A stretch of DNA of 17,561 nt, from contig JAAYZB010000108.1 of the NCBI GenBank assembly GCA_012515085.1, positions 1 through 17,561 on the forward strand. The letters run 5' to 3'. The notes under the pieces were generated by a model that saw only the letters and a list, made by a program, of their open reading frames with translations, searched no databases and was not told the origin of the DNA. The position numbers and the translations under genes are program-made. This document shows positions 1 through 7,425 of this stretch, one piece after another; the stretch's first letter is position 1; each line of letters opens with the position of its first letter. The DNA is from Acholeplasmataceae bacterium (GTDB lineage: Bacteria; Bacillota_I; Bacilli_A; Izemoplasmatales; Hujiaoplasmataceae).

Positions 1-332
1 AGATAGATTTCTTGATACACCGACTCATCATTGGCAATGGTTTCTCCGGGGTGGTTCATATATTGATCGAGATCGTCACCGATGGTGCTACGGATGTTAT
101 CCGCCAATTGATCGATCAAATCTTGATAATTGGCATAACTAAAATCAGTCGTTGCCTCTATTTCTCCAGAGGATTCCGTTGTGGTTGGGACGTAGGTGGA
201 TTCGCTAGAGGATGTTGAGGCGGTGACTGTTGAAGTTGTTGCCCCGGTTAATTGCGTGAAAATCAACTGATCGCAGGAAATCATTGATGCGACTATCCCC
301 ATCAGTCCGATCAGAACAAAGATCTTTTTCAT
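1..332 (-). CDS. Lipoprotein, N-terminal part only (possible second HtrA-like protease)
   Basis: The gene is open from its ATG at 332 down to the left edge, giving 110 complete codons and no stop, so it is truncated by the window. Residues 1-20 form a lipoprotein signal peptide: a MKK start, a hydrophobic stretch, then MISC with the lipidated Cys at residue 20. A Ser/Thr/Glu-rich linker follows (about residues 30-65), then an acidic helical stretch ending in VYQEIY. The product should be anchored to the outer face of the cell membrane. Its ATG overlaps the stop of the preceding htrA-like gene in an ATGA, with an AGGTGG ribosome site inside that gene, so translation is probably coupled. The overall plan (Cys20, linker, acidic helices with a VYQ-IY motif) matches the upstream protease, which suggests a tandem paralogue. 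The protease domain itself would lie outside the window, so that function is inference. Confidence 0.75.
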   Translation of the reverse strand, partial: MKKIFVLIGLMGIVASMISCDQLIFTQLTGATTSTVTASTSSSESTYVPTTTESSGEIEATTDFSYANYQDLIDQLADNIRSTIGDDLDQYMNHPGETIANDESVYQEIY

Positions 333-1621
333 TCATTCACCACCTGGACTTTCGGTAGCAATTCAATATCCTCTAGGGTGATGGTCTCACCATTGCGATA
401 CACGACGATATCGATTATATCGCCAACGTGATATTTGGAAAATTCAACAGAAAAATTGTAGAGATTTGTAATGATGATATCGCCGATTTCAAGGACGATG
501 TCTCCTGGAAGGACCTTACCATCTACCGAAGAGTTTGGGGTGATAAGATGAACATAAAATCCATTATTGATACCGGAAGGGATTTCAATTCCTAGATTAT
601 CCAATGTTTCTCGGTCGCTGGCTATGTCGTTGAATTGGATGCCGACACCAGGAATCTGATTGGAAAAACCGAGTTCTTCAATGTCTTCACAAACTGCCAA
701 AGCTAAGGTTGCTGGAATCGCGAATCCCATCCCCTCAATGGCAGTGGAAGCGATTTTAATCACATTGATTCCAACCACTTCACCTGCCAAGTTAAATAAT
801 GCTCCGCCGCTGTTTCCTGAGTTGATCGGCGCATCATGTTGAATATATCCGACAAACATGTCTTTGACACCATCATCATCGATATCGAAATAACGGTCTT
901 TTCCCGAGACAATGCCCATGGTAACCGAATTAAAATAATCATATCCATTGGGATGACCAACCGCCAAGACCATCATTCCTCGAGGGAGCGAGTCGGAATC
1001 CCCGATCGATGCAACCTTCAAATCAAGATCGGATTGAAAAGACAAAACAGCCAGATCGGAAGTTGTATCGGAACCAAGCAAGACGGCGGAAACAGATGTT
1101 CCCGAAGCAAACCGAATCTCATATCTCGTACCATCTTCTATCACGTGTTCGTTGGTCATCACATAATAAGTGGACCCGATATGCTTGTAGATGACCCCCG
1201 ATCCAACTGATTGAATGGTATTCGAAGCATTGTAGTTTGAAACACCGATTACCGAGTTCACTTCGTCTCTTGCGACACCCATGATCAAATCAGCCACTGT
1301 TACCGCGGTGACCGAGATGTTGCCGGCGTCAACTTCTTGATATAGATCAGCCAGGATATCTTGATAGATGCGTTGAAATTCCTCATCGGAAAGATCCGCG
1401 ATCACTTCAGCGCGAACTTCATCGTACAAATCCTCATAGATTCGTTGATATACATCGGAAATTACGCGTTCCATGTTGATTTCCGACTCGGTTGTGGTTC
1501 TTGGCGATGTCAAAAAAGAAGTAGGCTCACCTGTCGTTCCCCCACTCGGGAAAAAGAAATCGCAACCCACTAGACTCATCGTGATTACAAGGATCATAAA
1601 CAGAAATAGGTGTTTTTTCAT
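329..1621 (-). CDS. Secreted HtrA/DegP-like serine protease, lipoprotein-anchored, with PDZ domain
   Basis: This is a trypsin-like S1C protease of 430 residues, probably acting in quality control of exported proteins at the outer membrane face. Residues 1-20 are a lipoprotein signal ending in LVGC (Cys20). A Thr/Ser-rich linker follows (about 25-46), then an acidic helical region (48-98) with two similar units at 57-69 and 85-97. The protease domain spans about 105-315 with the triad His159 (TNEHVI), Asp189 (SDLAV) and Ser271 (GNSGG). A PDZ domain covers about 325-415. Most Gram-positive HtrA proteins are anchored by a transmembrane helix; here the anchor is a lipid. The loop at 246-254 (DIDDDGVKD) fits the calcium-binding DxDxDGxxD pattern, and the usual INPGNSGG is INSGNSGG. 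The start at 1621 has AAGGAG about 8 bases upstream. The gene lies 42 bases after thiN with no terminator seen between them. Confidence 0.92.
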   Translation of the reverse strand: MKKHLFLFMILVITMSLVGCDFFFPSGGTTGEPTSFLTSPRTTTESEINMERVISDVYQRIYEDLYDEVRAEVIADLSDEEFQRIYQDILADLYQEVDAGNISVTAVTVADLIMGVARDEVNSVIGVSNYNASNTIQSVGSGVIYKHIGSTYYVMTNEHVIEDGTRYEIRFASGTSVSAVLLGSDTTSDLAVLSFQSDLDLKVASIGDSDSLPRGMMVLAVGHPNGYDYFNSVTMGIVSGKDRYFDIDDDGVKDMFVGYIQHDAPINSGNSGGALFNLAGEVVGINVIKIASTAIEGMGFAIPATLALAVCEDIEELGFSNQIPGVGIQFNDIASDRETLDNLGIEIPSGINNGFYVHLITPNSSVDGKVLPGDIVLEIGDIIITNLYNFSVEFSKYHVGDIIDIVVYRNGETITLEDIELLPKVQVVNE

Positions 1622-1663
1622 ATGATCAGCTCCTTAGAAACCGTTCAGAAATTACTTTCATTA

Positions 1664-2335
1664 TTATTCAGAAACGTGTCGCAATTGTGATGAATATGAT
1701 GGCACTTCGTTAAATGGATTCACATCGTCCGAGGTGACCACCAACAATCTTCCTTTAGAAAAATCAACTGTCCCCGATCCTTCATTTGATACGCATAACG
1801 AATCGCTGATTCCTAAAAAATAATTGTTCAATTCATATTTGAAACCCTGGAGAGATAGGTTGTAACAGTCTTCCAATGCAAAGAAGGATATGTAGCGATG
1901 GAAATGCTGGATTGGATGTTTTCCTTTTTTTAGAACGAAGATCCAATGATTATCATCACGAAAACTAAGTTCATAGCGTTTCAAAAGATTCAAATTGGCT
2001 AAGAAATGGTCTACTCGGCCGCCGATGCCGCCATAGATTTCGATGCGTGAATATTCCATATGGTTATATAGATAATCGACGGCGAATGCGAGGTCAGTCA
2101 TGTTCTTTTGAGGTTCTAGGCGTATGATTTCGATGTGTTTTTGTTTCAATTCGGAAATCCAACTTGGATCAATAGAATCGAAGTCTCCGATTGCTAAATC
2201 AATCGCCATCCCCTTCTCCAACAACAGTTTCAGTCCTGAATCAACGCCAACGATGAACTCGTCTGCTTCCTCAAAGTAGATCTTATCGATGTGATAATTC
2301 GATGGTCCACAAAACAACTTGATTTTCTTAGACAT
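1664..2335 (-). CDS. thiN: Thiamine pyrophosphokinase
   Basis: This cytosolic enzyme transfers pyrophosphate from ATP to thiamine to make thiamine diphosphate. The 223-residue length is normal for the family. Diagnostic motifs are in order: GVDSG (30-34), GDFDS (50-54), NMTDLAFA (78-85, with the metal/ATP-binding TD), GGIGGRVDH (102-110), and a C-terminal SNEGSG. The N-terminal catalytic half and C-terminal thiamine-binding half are both complete. Its ATG lies inside the end of rpe (8-base overlap), so the two are translationally coupled. The order rsgA-rpe-thiN is the same as in Bacillus subtilis, where the gene is yloS/thiN. Confidence 0.93.
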   Translation of the reverse strand: MSKKIKLFCGPSNYHIDKIYFEEADEFIVGVDSGLKLLLEKGMAIDLAIGDFDSIDPSWISELKQKHIEIIRLEPQKNMTDLAFAVDYLYNHMEYSRIEIYGGIGGRVDHFLANLNLLKRYELSFRDDNHWIFVLKKGKHPIQHFHRYISFFALEDCYNLSLQGFKYELNNYFLGISDSLCVSNEGSGTVDFSKGRLLVVTSDDVNPFNEVPSYSSQLRHVSE

Positions 2336-2969
2336 TCTCCAAAACTCCGATTACTTGGTTTCGGTCCCTTTGGTTAAAAATATACGATCCTGACACAATG
2401 ACATCCGCTCCGGCTTCTTTCACTTTTTTTGCTGTCTCATAATTTATCCCACCGTCTACTTCGATAAGGAATGAACATTTATTATCATTTCGGAAACGCC
2501 TTAGATATGCGATTTTCCCTAAAGAATCCTCCATGAAGGATTGCCCCCCTTTTCCGGGTTCTACACTCATAACCAAGACCAAATCTACTTGAGATAAAAA
2601 TGCATCAAGACGCTCGATCGGTGTCTTTGGTTTGAGCGAAATTCCCACTTTTGCCCCCCAATCTTTGATGAGTTGAATACACTCTTCAGTTTCATCTTTC
2701 GCTGCTTCCACATGGAACGTCACTAGTTCTGCTCCTGCTGCGATGTACTTTCCGATTTGGGCTTTTGGGTTGTCGATCATCAAGTGGCAATCAAAGAATT
2801 GGTTGCTAAAAGAACGAATTCGAGAAACCATTCGGGCATCATACGTCGTGTTCGGTACAAATCGTCCATCCATCACATCAAAATGCAACCATTTTGCTTG
2901 AGATATCGATTCGATCTCATCGCGTAATATTGAAAAATTAGCGGTTAAAAAAGAAGGGGCAACAATCAT
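2328..2969 (-). CDS. rpe: Ribulose-phosphate 3-epimerase
   Basis: This TIM-barrel metalloenzyme interconverts D-ribulose 5-phosphate and D-xylulose 5-phosphate in the pentose phosphate pathway. All expected motifs are present over 213 residues: APSFL at 4-8 with the substrate serine, HFDVMDG (29-35, metal ligands and catalytic Asp31), CHLMI (61-65), VMSVEPGKGGQSF (133-145, flexible phosphate loop), EVDGGI (170-175, second catalytic Asp172) and SGSYIF near the C-terminus. The start at 2969 has a GAGGAG ribosome site about 9 bases upstream, located in the 12-base gap after the rsgA stop. It is part of the rsgA-rpe-thiN operon. Confidence 0.96.
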   Translation of the reverse strand: MIVAPSFLTANFSILRDEIESISQAKWLHFDVMDGRFVPNTTYDARMVSRIRSFSNQFFDCHLMIDNPKAQIGKYIAAGAELVTFHVEAAKDETEECIQLIKDWGAKVGISLKPKTPIERLDAFLSQVDLVLVMSVEPGKGGQSFMEDSLGKIAYLRRFRNDNKCSFLIEVDGGINYETAKKVKEAGADVIVSGSYIFNQRDRNQVIGVLENV

Positions 2970-2981
2970 GCTTTCATCTCC

Positions 2982-3848
2982 TCAGTATCGGGGTTTTGTT
3001 GAACGTATTTCTTCATGAAAATTGACATAATTTTCATAACGACTTTTTAATATTTTTCCTTCATCCACCGCATTCCGGACTTGGCACTCGGGCTCATGGA
3101 TATGGGAACACCCATTAAATCGGCAATGAGAGGCGTAAGGTAAGAAATCGGGGAACAAATCTCGCAAACGACTTTGTTCAATGTTTGTTATATCCAATTG
3201 GGAAAAACCGGGAGTATCCGCTATCCATCCATGAAAGAAAGGAATCAATTCTACGGTACGAGTTGTGTGTTTTCCTCTTCCGAGCGCTTTTGATATCTGA
3301 TTTGTCGCCAGTTGTAATTTGGGATTCAACACATTCAATAAACTGCTTTTCCCAGCTCCTGTTTGACCTGTCACGACATTTATCTTACTCTGAGTGAGTG
3401 ACTCGATTTTCTCTTGGCCTTCATATGTTTTAGTGGAAAACCAGATAACAGGATAAAACTCTTCATAAAATGCCATATTTTTAGCAAGCTCTTGTCGATC
3501 TTGAACAGAACATAAATCAATTTTGGTCACAATGATGACCGCGTCGATATTGGCATCGGCAACGATCACTAAAAATCGATCCAATAAGCCAAAACTGAAA
3601 TCCGGTTCTTTGGCCGATTGGATGATCAATGCCTGATCGATGTTCGCAATTGCCGGACGTGACAAGTCGTTTTTTCGTGCGAAGACTTGAGTAATGGAAT
3701 GATCATCAACCGCCACCCAATCCCCCACTTTCGGCTTAATGTCTTGATAGCGAAAAATTCCCAGTGGCTTCACTTGTTTTTTTACGCCATCCTCATCTAT
3801 CACGGTATACAATCCGCCCGTTAATTTGATAATCTGTCCTTTTTTCAA
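2982..3848 (-). CDS. rsgA: Ribosome small-subunit-dependent GTPase A
   Basis: RsgA is a circularly permuted GTPase that helps the 30S ribosomal subunit mature. The product shows an N-terminal OB fold (about residues 3-65), then a GTPase domain in permuted order: G4 TKID, then G1 GQTGAGKSSL, then G3 DTPGFS. A C-terminal zinc knuckle has the pattern C-x4-C-x-H-x5-C (CRFNGCSHIHEPEC). The frame stays open up to a TTG at 3896, but that lies upstream of the -10 box at 3877-3882, so the long form can be ruled out. An ATG at 3854 is only one base from the AGGGGG ribosome site at 3856-3861; the TTG at 3848 has ideal 7-base spacing and gives an N-terminus that aligns without gaps to my memory of Bacillus CpgA. 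I therefore prefer 3848. The gene heads the rsgA-rpe-thiN operon. Confidence 0.93.
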   Translation of the reverse strand: MKKGQIIKLTGGLYTVIDEDGVKKQVKPLGIFRYQDIKPKVGDWVAVDDHSITQVFARKNDLSRPAIANIDQALIIQSAKEPDFSFGLLDRFLVIVADANIDAVIIVTKIDLCSVQDRQELAKNMAFYEEFYPVIWFSTKTYEGQEKIESLTQSKINVVTGQTGAGKSSLLNVLNPKLQLATNQISKALGRGKHTTRTVELIPFFHGWIADTPGFSQLDITNIEQSRLRDLFPDFLPYASHCRFNGCSHIHEPECQVRNAVDEGKILKSRYENYVNFHEEIRSTKPRY

Positions 3849-3876
3849 TGACATACCCCCTATATGCTTCTTTATA

Positions 3877-3882
3877 ATTATA
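3877..3882 (-). promoter_or_regulatory. Probable promoter of the rsgA operon (-10 TATAAT)
   Basis: A perfect TATAAT lies on the minus strand between the rubrerythrin terminator and rsgA. Transcription would start near 3870, leaving a leader of about 20 bases that contains AGGGGG. No good -35 element is visible because the region upstream is the T-tract of the terminator. Confidence 0.6.
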
Positions 3883-3894
3883 CAGGAAAACGAC

Positions 3895-3919
3895 AAAAAA
3901 AAGAAGACTTGCGTCTTCT
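3895..3919 (-). terminator. Intrinsic terminator of the rubrerythrin gene
   Basis: On the minus strand a perfect stem (GAAGAC / GTCTTC, extendable by one A-T pair) with a GCAA tetraloop is followed directly by eight T. It begins at the rubrerythrin stop codon and separates that gene from rsgA. Confidence 0.9.
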
Positions 3920-4464
3920 CACTCGTAGTTTTTCACAAAGCGGCGGAAATAGCCTTGATCATGATCGCAGACCGGACAAACCTTTGGAGCCTTTTTACCT
4001 ACATGGATGTGCCCGCAGTTGGAACAAATCCATATTTCCGAGTTGCTATCAGATTCAAACACTTTTTGCTCCTTGATGCTCTTTAATAAAGCAAGATAGC
4101 GCGCTTCGTGTTCTTTTTCAATTGCCGCAACGCCTTCAAACAAAAACGCAATTTTGGCAAATCCCTCTTCTTTGGCTTCTTCAGCAAACCGCTTGTACAT
4201 ATCCGTCCATTCATAATGCTCACCGGCGGCACCGTCGACCAAATTGACTTCCGTCGTCGGAACACCTCCGTCATGGAGCAGTTTGAACCAGATTTCTGCA
4301 TGTTCCTTCTCATTGGCTGCTGTTTCTAAGAAAAAATCAGCTATTTGTATGTATCCTTCTTTTTTGGCTTTTGATGCATAAAAAGTATACTTGTTTCGAG
4401 CCATTGATTCTCCGGCAAACGCCTCCAGAAGATTTTTCTCCGTTCGACTCCCTTTTAGTTCCAT
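3919..4464 (-). CDS. rbr: Rubrerythrin
   Basis: Rubrerythrin is a cytosolic non-haem iron peroxidase that removes hydrogen peroxide in anaerobes and microaerobes. The 181-residue product has an N-terminal four-helix ferritin-like diiron domain (about 1-135) with the ligand motifs Glu19 (AGES), E52-x2-H55 (NEKEH) and E-KEH near 115-119. A C-terminal rubredoxin-like domain (about 145-181) carries Cys147-x2-Cys150 and Cys163-x2-Cys166 for one iron. The frame is open further upstream to 4518, but the ATG at 4464 begins at the usual family N-terminus and has AAGGAGGAG 9-11 bases upstream. The gene is flanked by its own promoter and terminator, so it looks monocistronic. It is the only oxidative stress gene in view. 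Confidence 0.95.
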   Translation of the reverse strand: MELKGSRTEKNLLEAFAGESMARNKYTFYASKAKKEGYIQIADFFLETAANEKEHAEIWFKLLHDGGVPTTEVNLVDGAAGEHYEWTDMYKRFAEEAKEEGFAKIAFLFEGVAAIEKEHEARYLALLKSIKEQKVFESDSNSEIWICSNCGHIHVGKKAPKVCPVCDHDQGYFRRFVKNYE

Positions 4465-4505
4465 GATTATTTTCTCCTCCTTGTGTTCGAATTCATCATG
4501 ATATA

Positions 4506-4534
4506 AGTCTATCATCAATCTGTGTTTCCGTCAA
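4506..4534 (-). promoter_or_regulatory. Probable promoter of the rubrerythrin gene
   Basis: A TTGACG -35 element (4529-4534) lies 17 bases from TAGACT (4506-4511), a 4 of 6 match to the -10 consensus. The start point would be near 4499, about 35 bases before the ATG. I saw no convincing PerR operator. Confidence 0.45.
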
Positions 4535-4549
4535 ATTCTTCTTGGAGGA

Positions 4550-5587
4550 TTATTCCTCTGAATGGAGCCGTAACTGGCCACAAGCCGCTTGAATGTCTGC
4601 GCCTTGTTCTTTTCTTAATATCGTATTGATTCCTTTTTTTGCTAAATGATCCATAAAAGCCGACGCTCGGGTGAGGTCTGTTTGTTTGAAAGCGAATTCG
4701 CCGACCGGATTATAGGGGATCAAATTGACATAGGCATTTTGCCCTCTTAATAATTGAGCGAGTTCGTCTGCCATATCCAATGAATCATTGACACCAGATA
4801 ACAGTATGTATTCATATGTCACACGGCGCGATGTTTTCTTAAAATAAACTTCGCAGGCAGCGATAACATCTTGAATCGGATAACGCTTGTTGATGGGCAT
4901 TAGTTTCGATCGCAATCGATCATTGGGGGCATGTAGACTGATTGCCAGATTGCTTCGTATCGGCTCATCCGCATAGGCTAAAATCTTGGGAACAATTCCA
5001 CATGTAGAGACCGTGATATGCCGTTGCCCAATTGCCAATCCCTTATCGTCATTGATTGTTTTTATAAATCGAATCACCTGATCATAATTATCAAATGGTT
5101 CTCCGGTTCCCATTACCACAACATGGCTGATACGGAGTTTCATATGCTTTGCCACGGCCAATATTTGCCCAACCAATTCGTATACTTCCAAATTTCGTTG
5201 ACGTTTTTTTAGCCCTGACGCGCAAAATGCGCACCCCATACTACAGCCGATCTGACTGGTGACACAAAGACTCATTCCATAATCATGTTGCATTAACACT
5301 GTTTCGATCAATGAATTATCTTCCAACCGCAAAAGATATTTATGAGTTCCATCGGCGGAGGCTTGCTCTTTGGCGATTTGTGGGATGAACACCCGGAAAA
5401 ATTGCTGAAGGTAAGCCCGCAGCGCGAAGGATATATTACTCATTTTTGAAAAGTCTTCTTCGCCTTTTTGATAGAACCATTCGAAGATTTGACTGGCATT
5501 ATAGCGTTTGAAGCCGTGCTCGATCAAGTGATTTTCCAACTCAACTCGTGTCAAATTGGATATTACATTTTGCGGTTTTTCGGGCAT
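4550..5587 (-). CDS. rlmN: Dual-specificity 23S rRNA/tRNA methyltransferase RlmN
   Basis: RlmN is a radical SAM enzyme that methylates C2 of adenosine 2503 in 23S rRNA and of A37 in some tRNAs. The 345-residue product has the 4Fe-4S ligands Cys115, Cys119 and Cys122 (CSMGCAFC), the SAM-contact motif GTGEPFDNY at about 160-168, and the C-terminal ACGQL with Cys336, the resolving cysteine of the ping-pong mechanism. The other methyl-carrying cysteine would be Cys336 or its partner near 119; both conserved positions are present. The helical N-terminal RNA-binding domain is intact. The start at 5587 lies 3 bases after the stop of the ABC permease gene, and only a weak GAGAG ribosome site is visible, so expression probably depends on coupling. 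Confidence 0.96.
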   Translation of the reverse strand: MPEKPQNVISNLTRVELENHLIEHGFKRYNASQIFEWFYQKGEEDFSKMSNISFALRAYLQQFFRVFIPQIAKEQASADGTHKYLLRLEDNSLIETVLMQHDYGMSLCVTSQIGCSMGCAFCASGLKKRQRNLEVYELVGQILAVAKHMKLRISHVVVMGTGEPFDNYDQVIRFIKTINDDKGLAIGQRHITVSTCGIVPKILAYADEPIRSNLAISLHAPNDRLRSKLMPINKRYPIQDVIAACEVYFKKTSRRVTYEYILLSGVNDSLDMADELAQLLRGQNAYVNLIPYNPVGEFAFKQTDLTRASAFMDHLAKKGINTILRKEQGADIQAACGQLRLHSEE

Positions 5588-5590
5588 TGT

Positions 5591-6451
5591 CTACTCTCTT
5601 TCTTTTTTTCTTGATGCAACCAATATCGCCATGAAGTAAAAAACAACCAAAGTGACTAATAGAACTGCTATATGCGCCCAGACAGGGAAAACAGATCCGG
5701 ATATTTCATAATTCGCCCCTAAATCCAAAAGCAATTCTTCTGGAAGGTTTGCTAGCGGAATTGCTTCCGCCATCATCACTTGTCGAATCAACACTGCTGA
5801 ATGAGACATCGGAAAAATCTTGATGACCACTTGAACAGCTTCAGGCAAGTTGCCAATCGGAATATAAATTCCCATTAAGAAGCCAATCAATGTTCCAAGC
5901 AGTGTCGATGCCGTTCCAAAGGCGTTTTGCGTTTTTATAAAGCTGATCAAGAAGAAGACTACCGCGCTGCTGGAACTAACCGACACAACTATCAACCCCA
6001 ATACTTTCAAGATTGCCAACAAGGGCAATAACTGGCCACCATTAATTATAATATAAATTTCTGCAAGTATAAAGGTAAATACACTCATTATCATGCCGAT
6101 AATCACAGAACTGATGATATAAGCGAGCACCATCTGCCAACGTTTCATCGGTGAGATTTTAAAGTCTTTAATGATGTGTTTGACATTATCATCGACCATG
6201 ATACCGAATGCTCCCATACAGGTGGTAATCGAAGTGGAGGCAATCACTCCGCCCATGATCCAGGAGTCCAGAAGAAAGCGAGCCTTATCTAACCCGATTT
6301 GTGGCACATTAGCCAAAGCGTTTTCTAGCATATTGCCTAAAAACAGGACATAAAGTCCGATGATGATAATGACGCCAAGCAGAGAAAACATCACCGAAGT
6401 CCGATCCCGGAAATAGAGTTTCATATTTCGTTTAATCAGATTGTAAATCAT
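5591..6451 (-). CDS. ABC-2 type transporter permease
   Basis: This integral membrane protein of 286 residues is the channel half of an ABC exporter. It starts with a short cytoplasmic stretch (NLIKRNMKLYFRDRTSVMFS) typical of ABC-2 permeases, followed by about six hydrophobic segments near residues 20-42, 62-85, 108-133, 140-168, 172-200 and 255-278. A conserved-type segment FPMSHSAVLIRQ lies before the last large extracellular loop (about 220-255), and the C-terminus is basic (ASRKKERE). Its ATG overlaps the stop of the ATPase gene in an ATGA, so the two subunits are coupled. The cargo cannot be told from sequence; DrrB-like drug or lipid export is one possibility. Confidence 0.88.
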   Translation of the reverse strand: MIYNLIKRNMKLYFRDRTSVMFSLLGVIIIIGLYVLFLGNMLENALANVPQIGLDKARFLLDSWIMGGVIASTSITTCMGAFGIMVDDNVKHIIKDFKISPMKRWQMVLAYIISSVIIGMIMSVFTFILAEIYIIINGGQLLPLLAILKVLGLIVVSVSSSSAVVFFLISFIKTQNAFGTASTLLGTLIGFLMGIYIPIGNLPEAVQVVIKIFPMSHSAVLIRQVMMAEAIPLANLPEELLLDLGANYEISGSVFPVWAHIAVLLVTLVVFYFMAILVASRKKERE

Positions 6452-7362
6452 TGCCGTATCTCCTTTCCGGTAATCCCGATGAACGCATCATCCATTGTAC
6501 CGTTCAAGACTTGAAAGGACTCAATTTCGCTTTCAAGCGAAGATAGGAGCGGCAGAGCAGCTAAAGTATCGGTCAAAGTGATGATTATTAGATCGTTTTT
6601 TTCCCGATAGTCAATCTGAAGATTATCCAGTTGTGTTCGAAGCCGATTTCGATCCTTCGGTTTGATTCTAAGCGTATCTTTAGAATAACAATCTTTGAGA
6701 TCGGTCGGCGTTCCTTTAGCGGCAATCTTGCCATCATCGATTACTATTACATAGTCCGCTTCTTCAGCTTCTTCCATGTAATGTGTGGTTAGAAATACCG
6801 TCATTCCGGTTTTTTTCTGCAACTCTTGGATTGTATTCCAGACATTTAGCCGCGTTTGTGGGTCAAGTCCCGTTGTTGGTTCATCCAAAAAGAGTATTTT
6901 TGGATGGTGAATCAATGCTCGAGCGATATCGGCCCGCCGTCTTTGCCCTCCGGAGAGCGTTCCATAGCGACGATTCTCTAAATCGAGAATATCAACGATC
7001 TGCATTGCTTCATAAGCCGCATTCTCCAGCTTCGCTTGTTCCATGTGGTAAAAGCTTCCTCGAGTCAGTAGATTTTCCTTAACGGTTAGATAACTGTCCA
7101 ATACACCATCTTGAAAGACGATGCCAATGTCTTCCCGAATGGATGCATCTTCCTTTCCAACCGTTTTATTGTTGACAACCACATCGCCAGCATTCATTGT
7201 CAGCAGCGTGCAGATGACGTTGATTGTTGTCGTTTTGCCAGCACCGTTCGGCCCAAGAAAGGCGAATAATTTCCCTTTCTCAACGTAAAAATCGATGCCT
7301 TTGACCGCTTCCACAGGACCGTAGTTTTTAACCAGCCCTTTTACTTCAATGATTTTTTCCAC
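6448..7362 (-). CDS. ABC transporter ATP-binding protein (DrrA-like)
   Basis: This 304-residue cytosolic ATPase drives the adjacent permease. It has Walker A GPNGAGKT (about 38-45), Q-loop IVFQD, ABC signature LSGGQRRR, Walker B ILFLDEP, D-loop TGLDP and H-loop TTH. About 80 extra residues after the core resemble the C-terminal domain of DrrA/NatA-type exporters. The start is a GTG at 7362 with AAGGAAGGA 8 bases upstream. It is the first gene of a three-gene unit with the permease (4-base overlap) and rlmN (3-base gap). The substrate is unknown. Confidence 0.92.
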   Translation of the reverse strand: MEKIIEVKGLVKNYGPVEAVKGIDFYVEKGKLFAFLGPNGAGKTTTINVICTLLTMNAGDVVVNNKTVGKEDASIREDIGIVFQDGVLDSYLTVKENLLTRGSFYHMEQAKLENAAYEAMQIVDILDLENRRYGTLSGGQRRRADIARALIHHPKILFLDEPTTGLDPQTRLNVWNTIQELQKKTGMTVFLTTHYMEEAEEADYVIVIDDGKIAAKGTPTDLKDCYSKDTLRIKPKDRNRLRTQLDNLQIDYREKNDLIIITLTDTLAALPLLSSLESEIESFQVLNGTMDDAFIGITGKEIRQ

Positions 7363-7396
7363 TTTATGAATCCTTCCTTTCAGTCATCCGTTCATT

Positions 7397-7405
7397 ATTA
7401 TAGCA
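7397..7405 (-). promoter_or_regulatory. Extended -10 promoter of the ABC transporter-rlmN operon
   Basis: The minus strand reads TGCTATAAT, a perfect extended -10 element, about 35 bases before the GTG of the ATPase gene. No good -35 box is present at 16-18 bases, as expected for an extended -10 promoter. Confidence 0.7.
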
Positions 7406-7425
7406 TGAGAAATTTATAAATGTTT

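Noticed and set aside
836..1210. 124-codon open frame on the plus strand
   Set aside because: It is antisense to the protease domain of the HtrA-like gene, which has intact catalytic residues in the other strand.
3874..3884. AT-rich palindrome (TATAATTATA) before rsgA as a PerR-type operator, given the nearby rubrerythrin
   Set aside because: It is too short for the 15-base PerR box and is explained by the -10 element; it also lies on the rsgA side, beyond the rubrerythrin terminator.
3849..3896. N-terminal extension of rsgA from a TTG at 3896
   Set aside because: The TATAAT box at 3877-3882 lies inside it and no ribosome site precedes it, and the extra residues do not resemble RsgA.
4465..4518. 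N-terminal extension of rubrerythrin to 4518
   Set aside because: The extension contains the AAGGAGG ribosome site and reaches the promoter region; the ATG at 4464 matches the family N-terminus.
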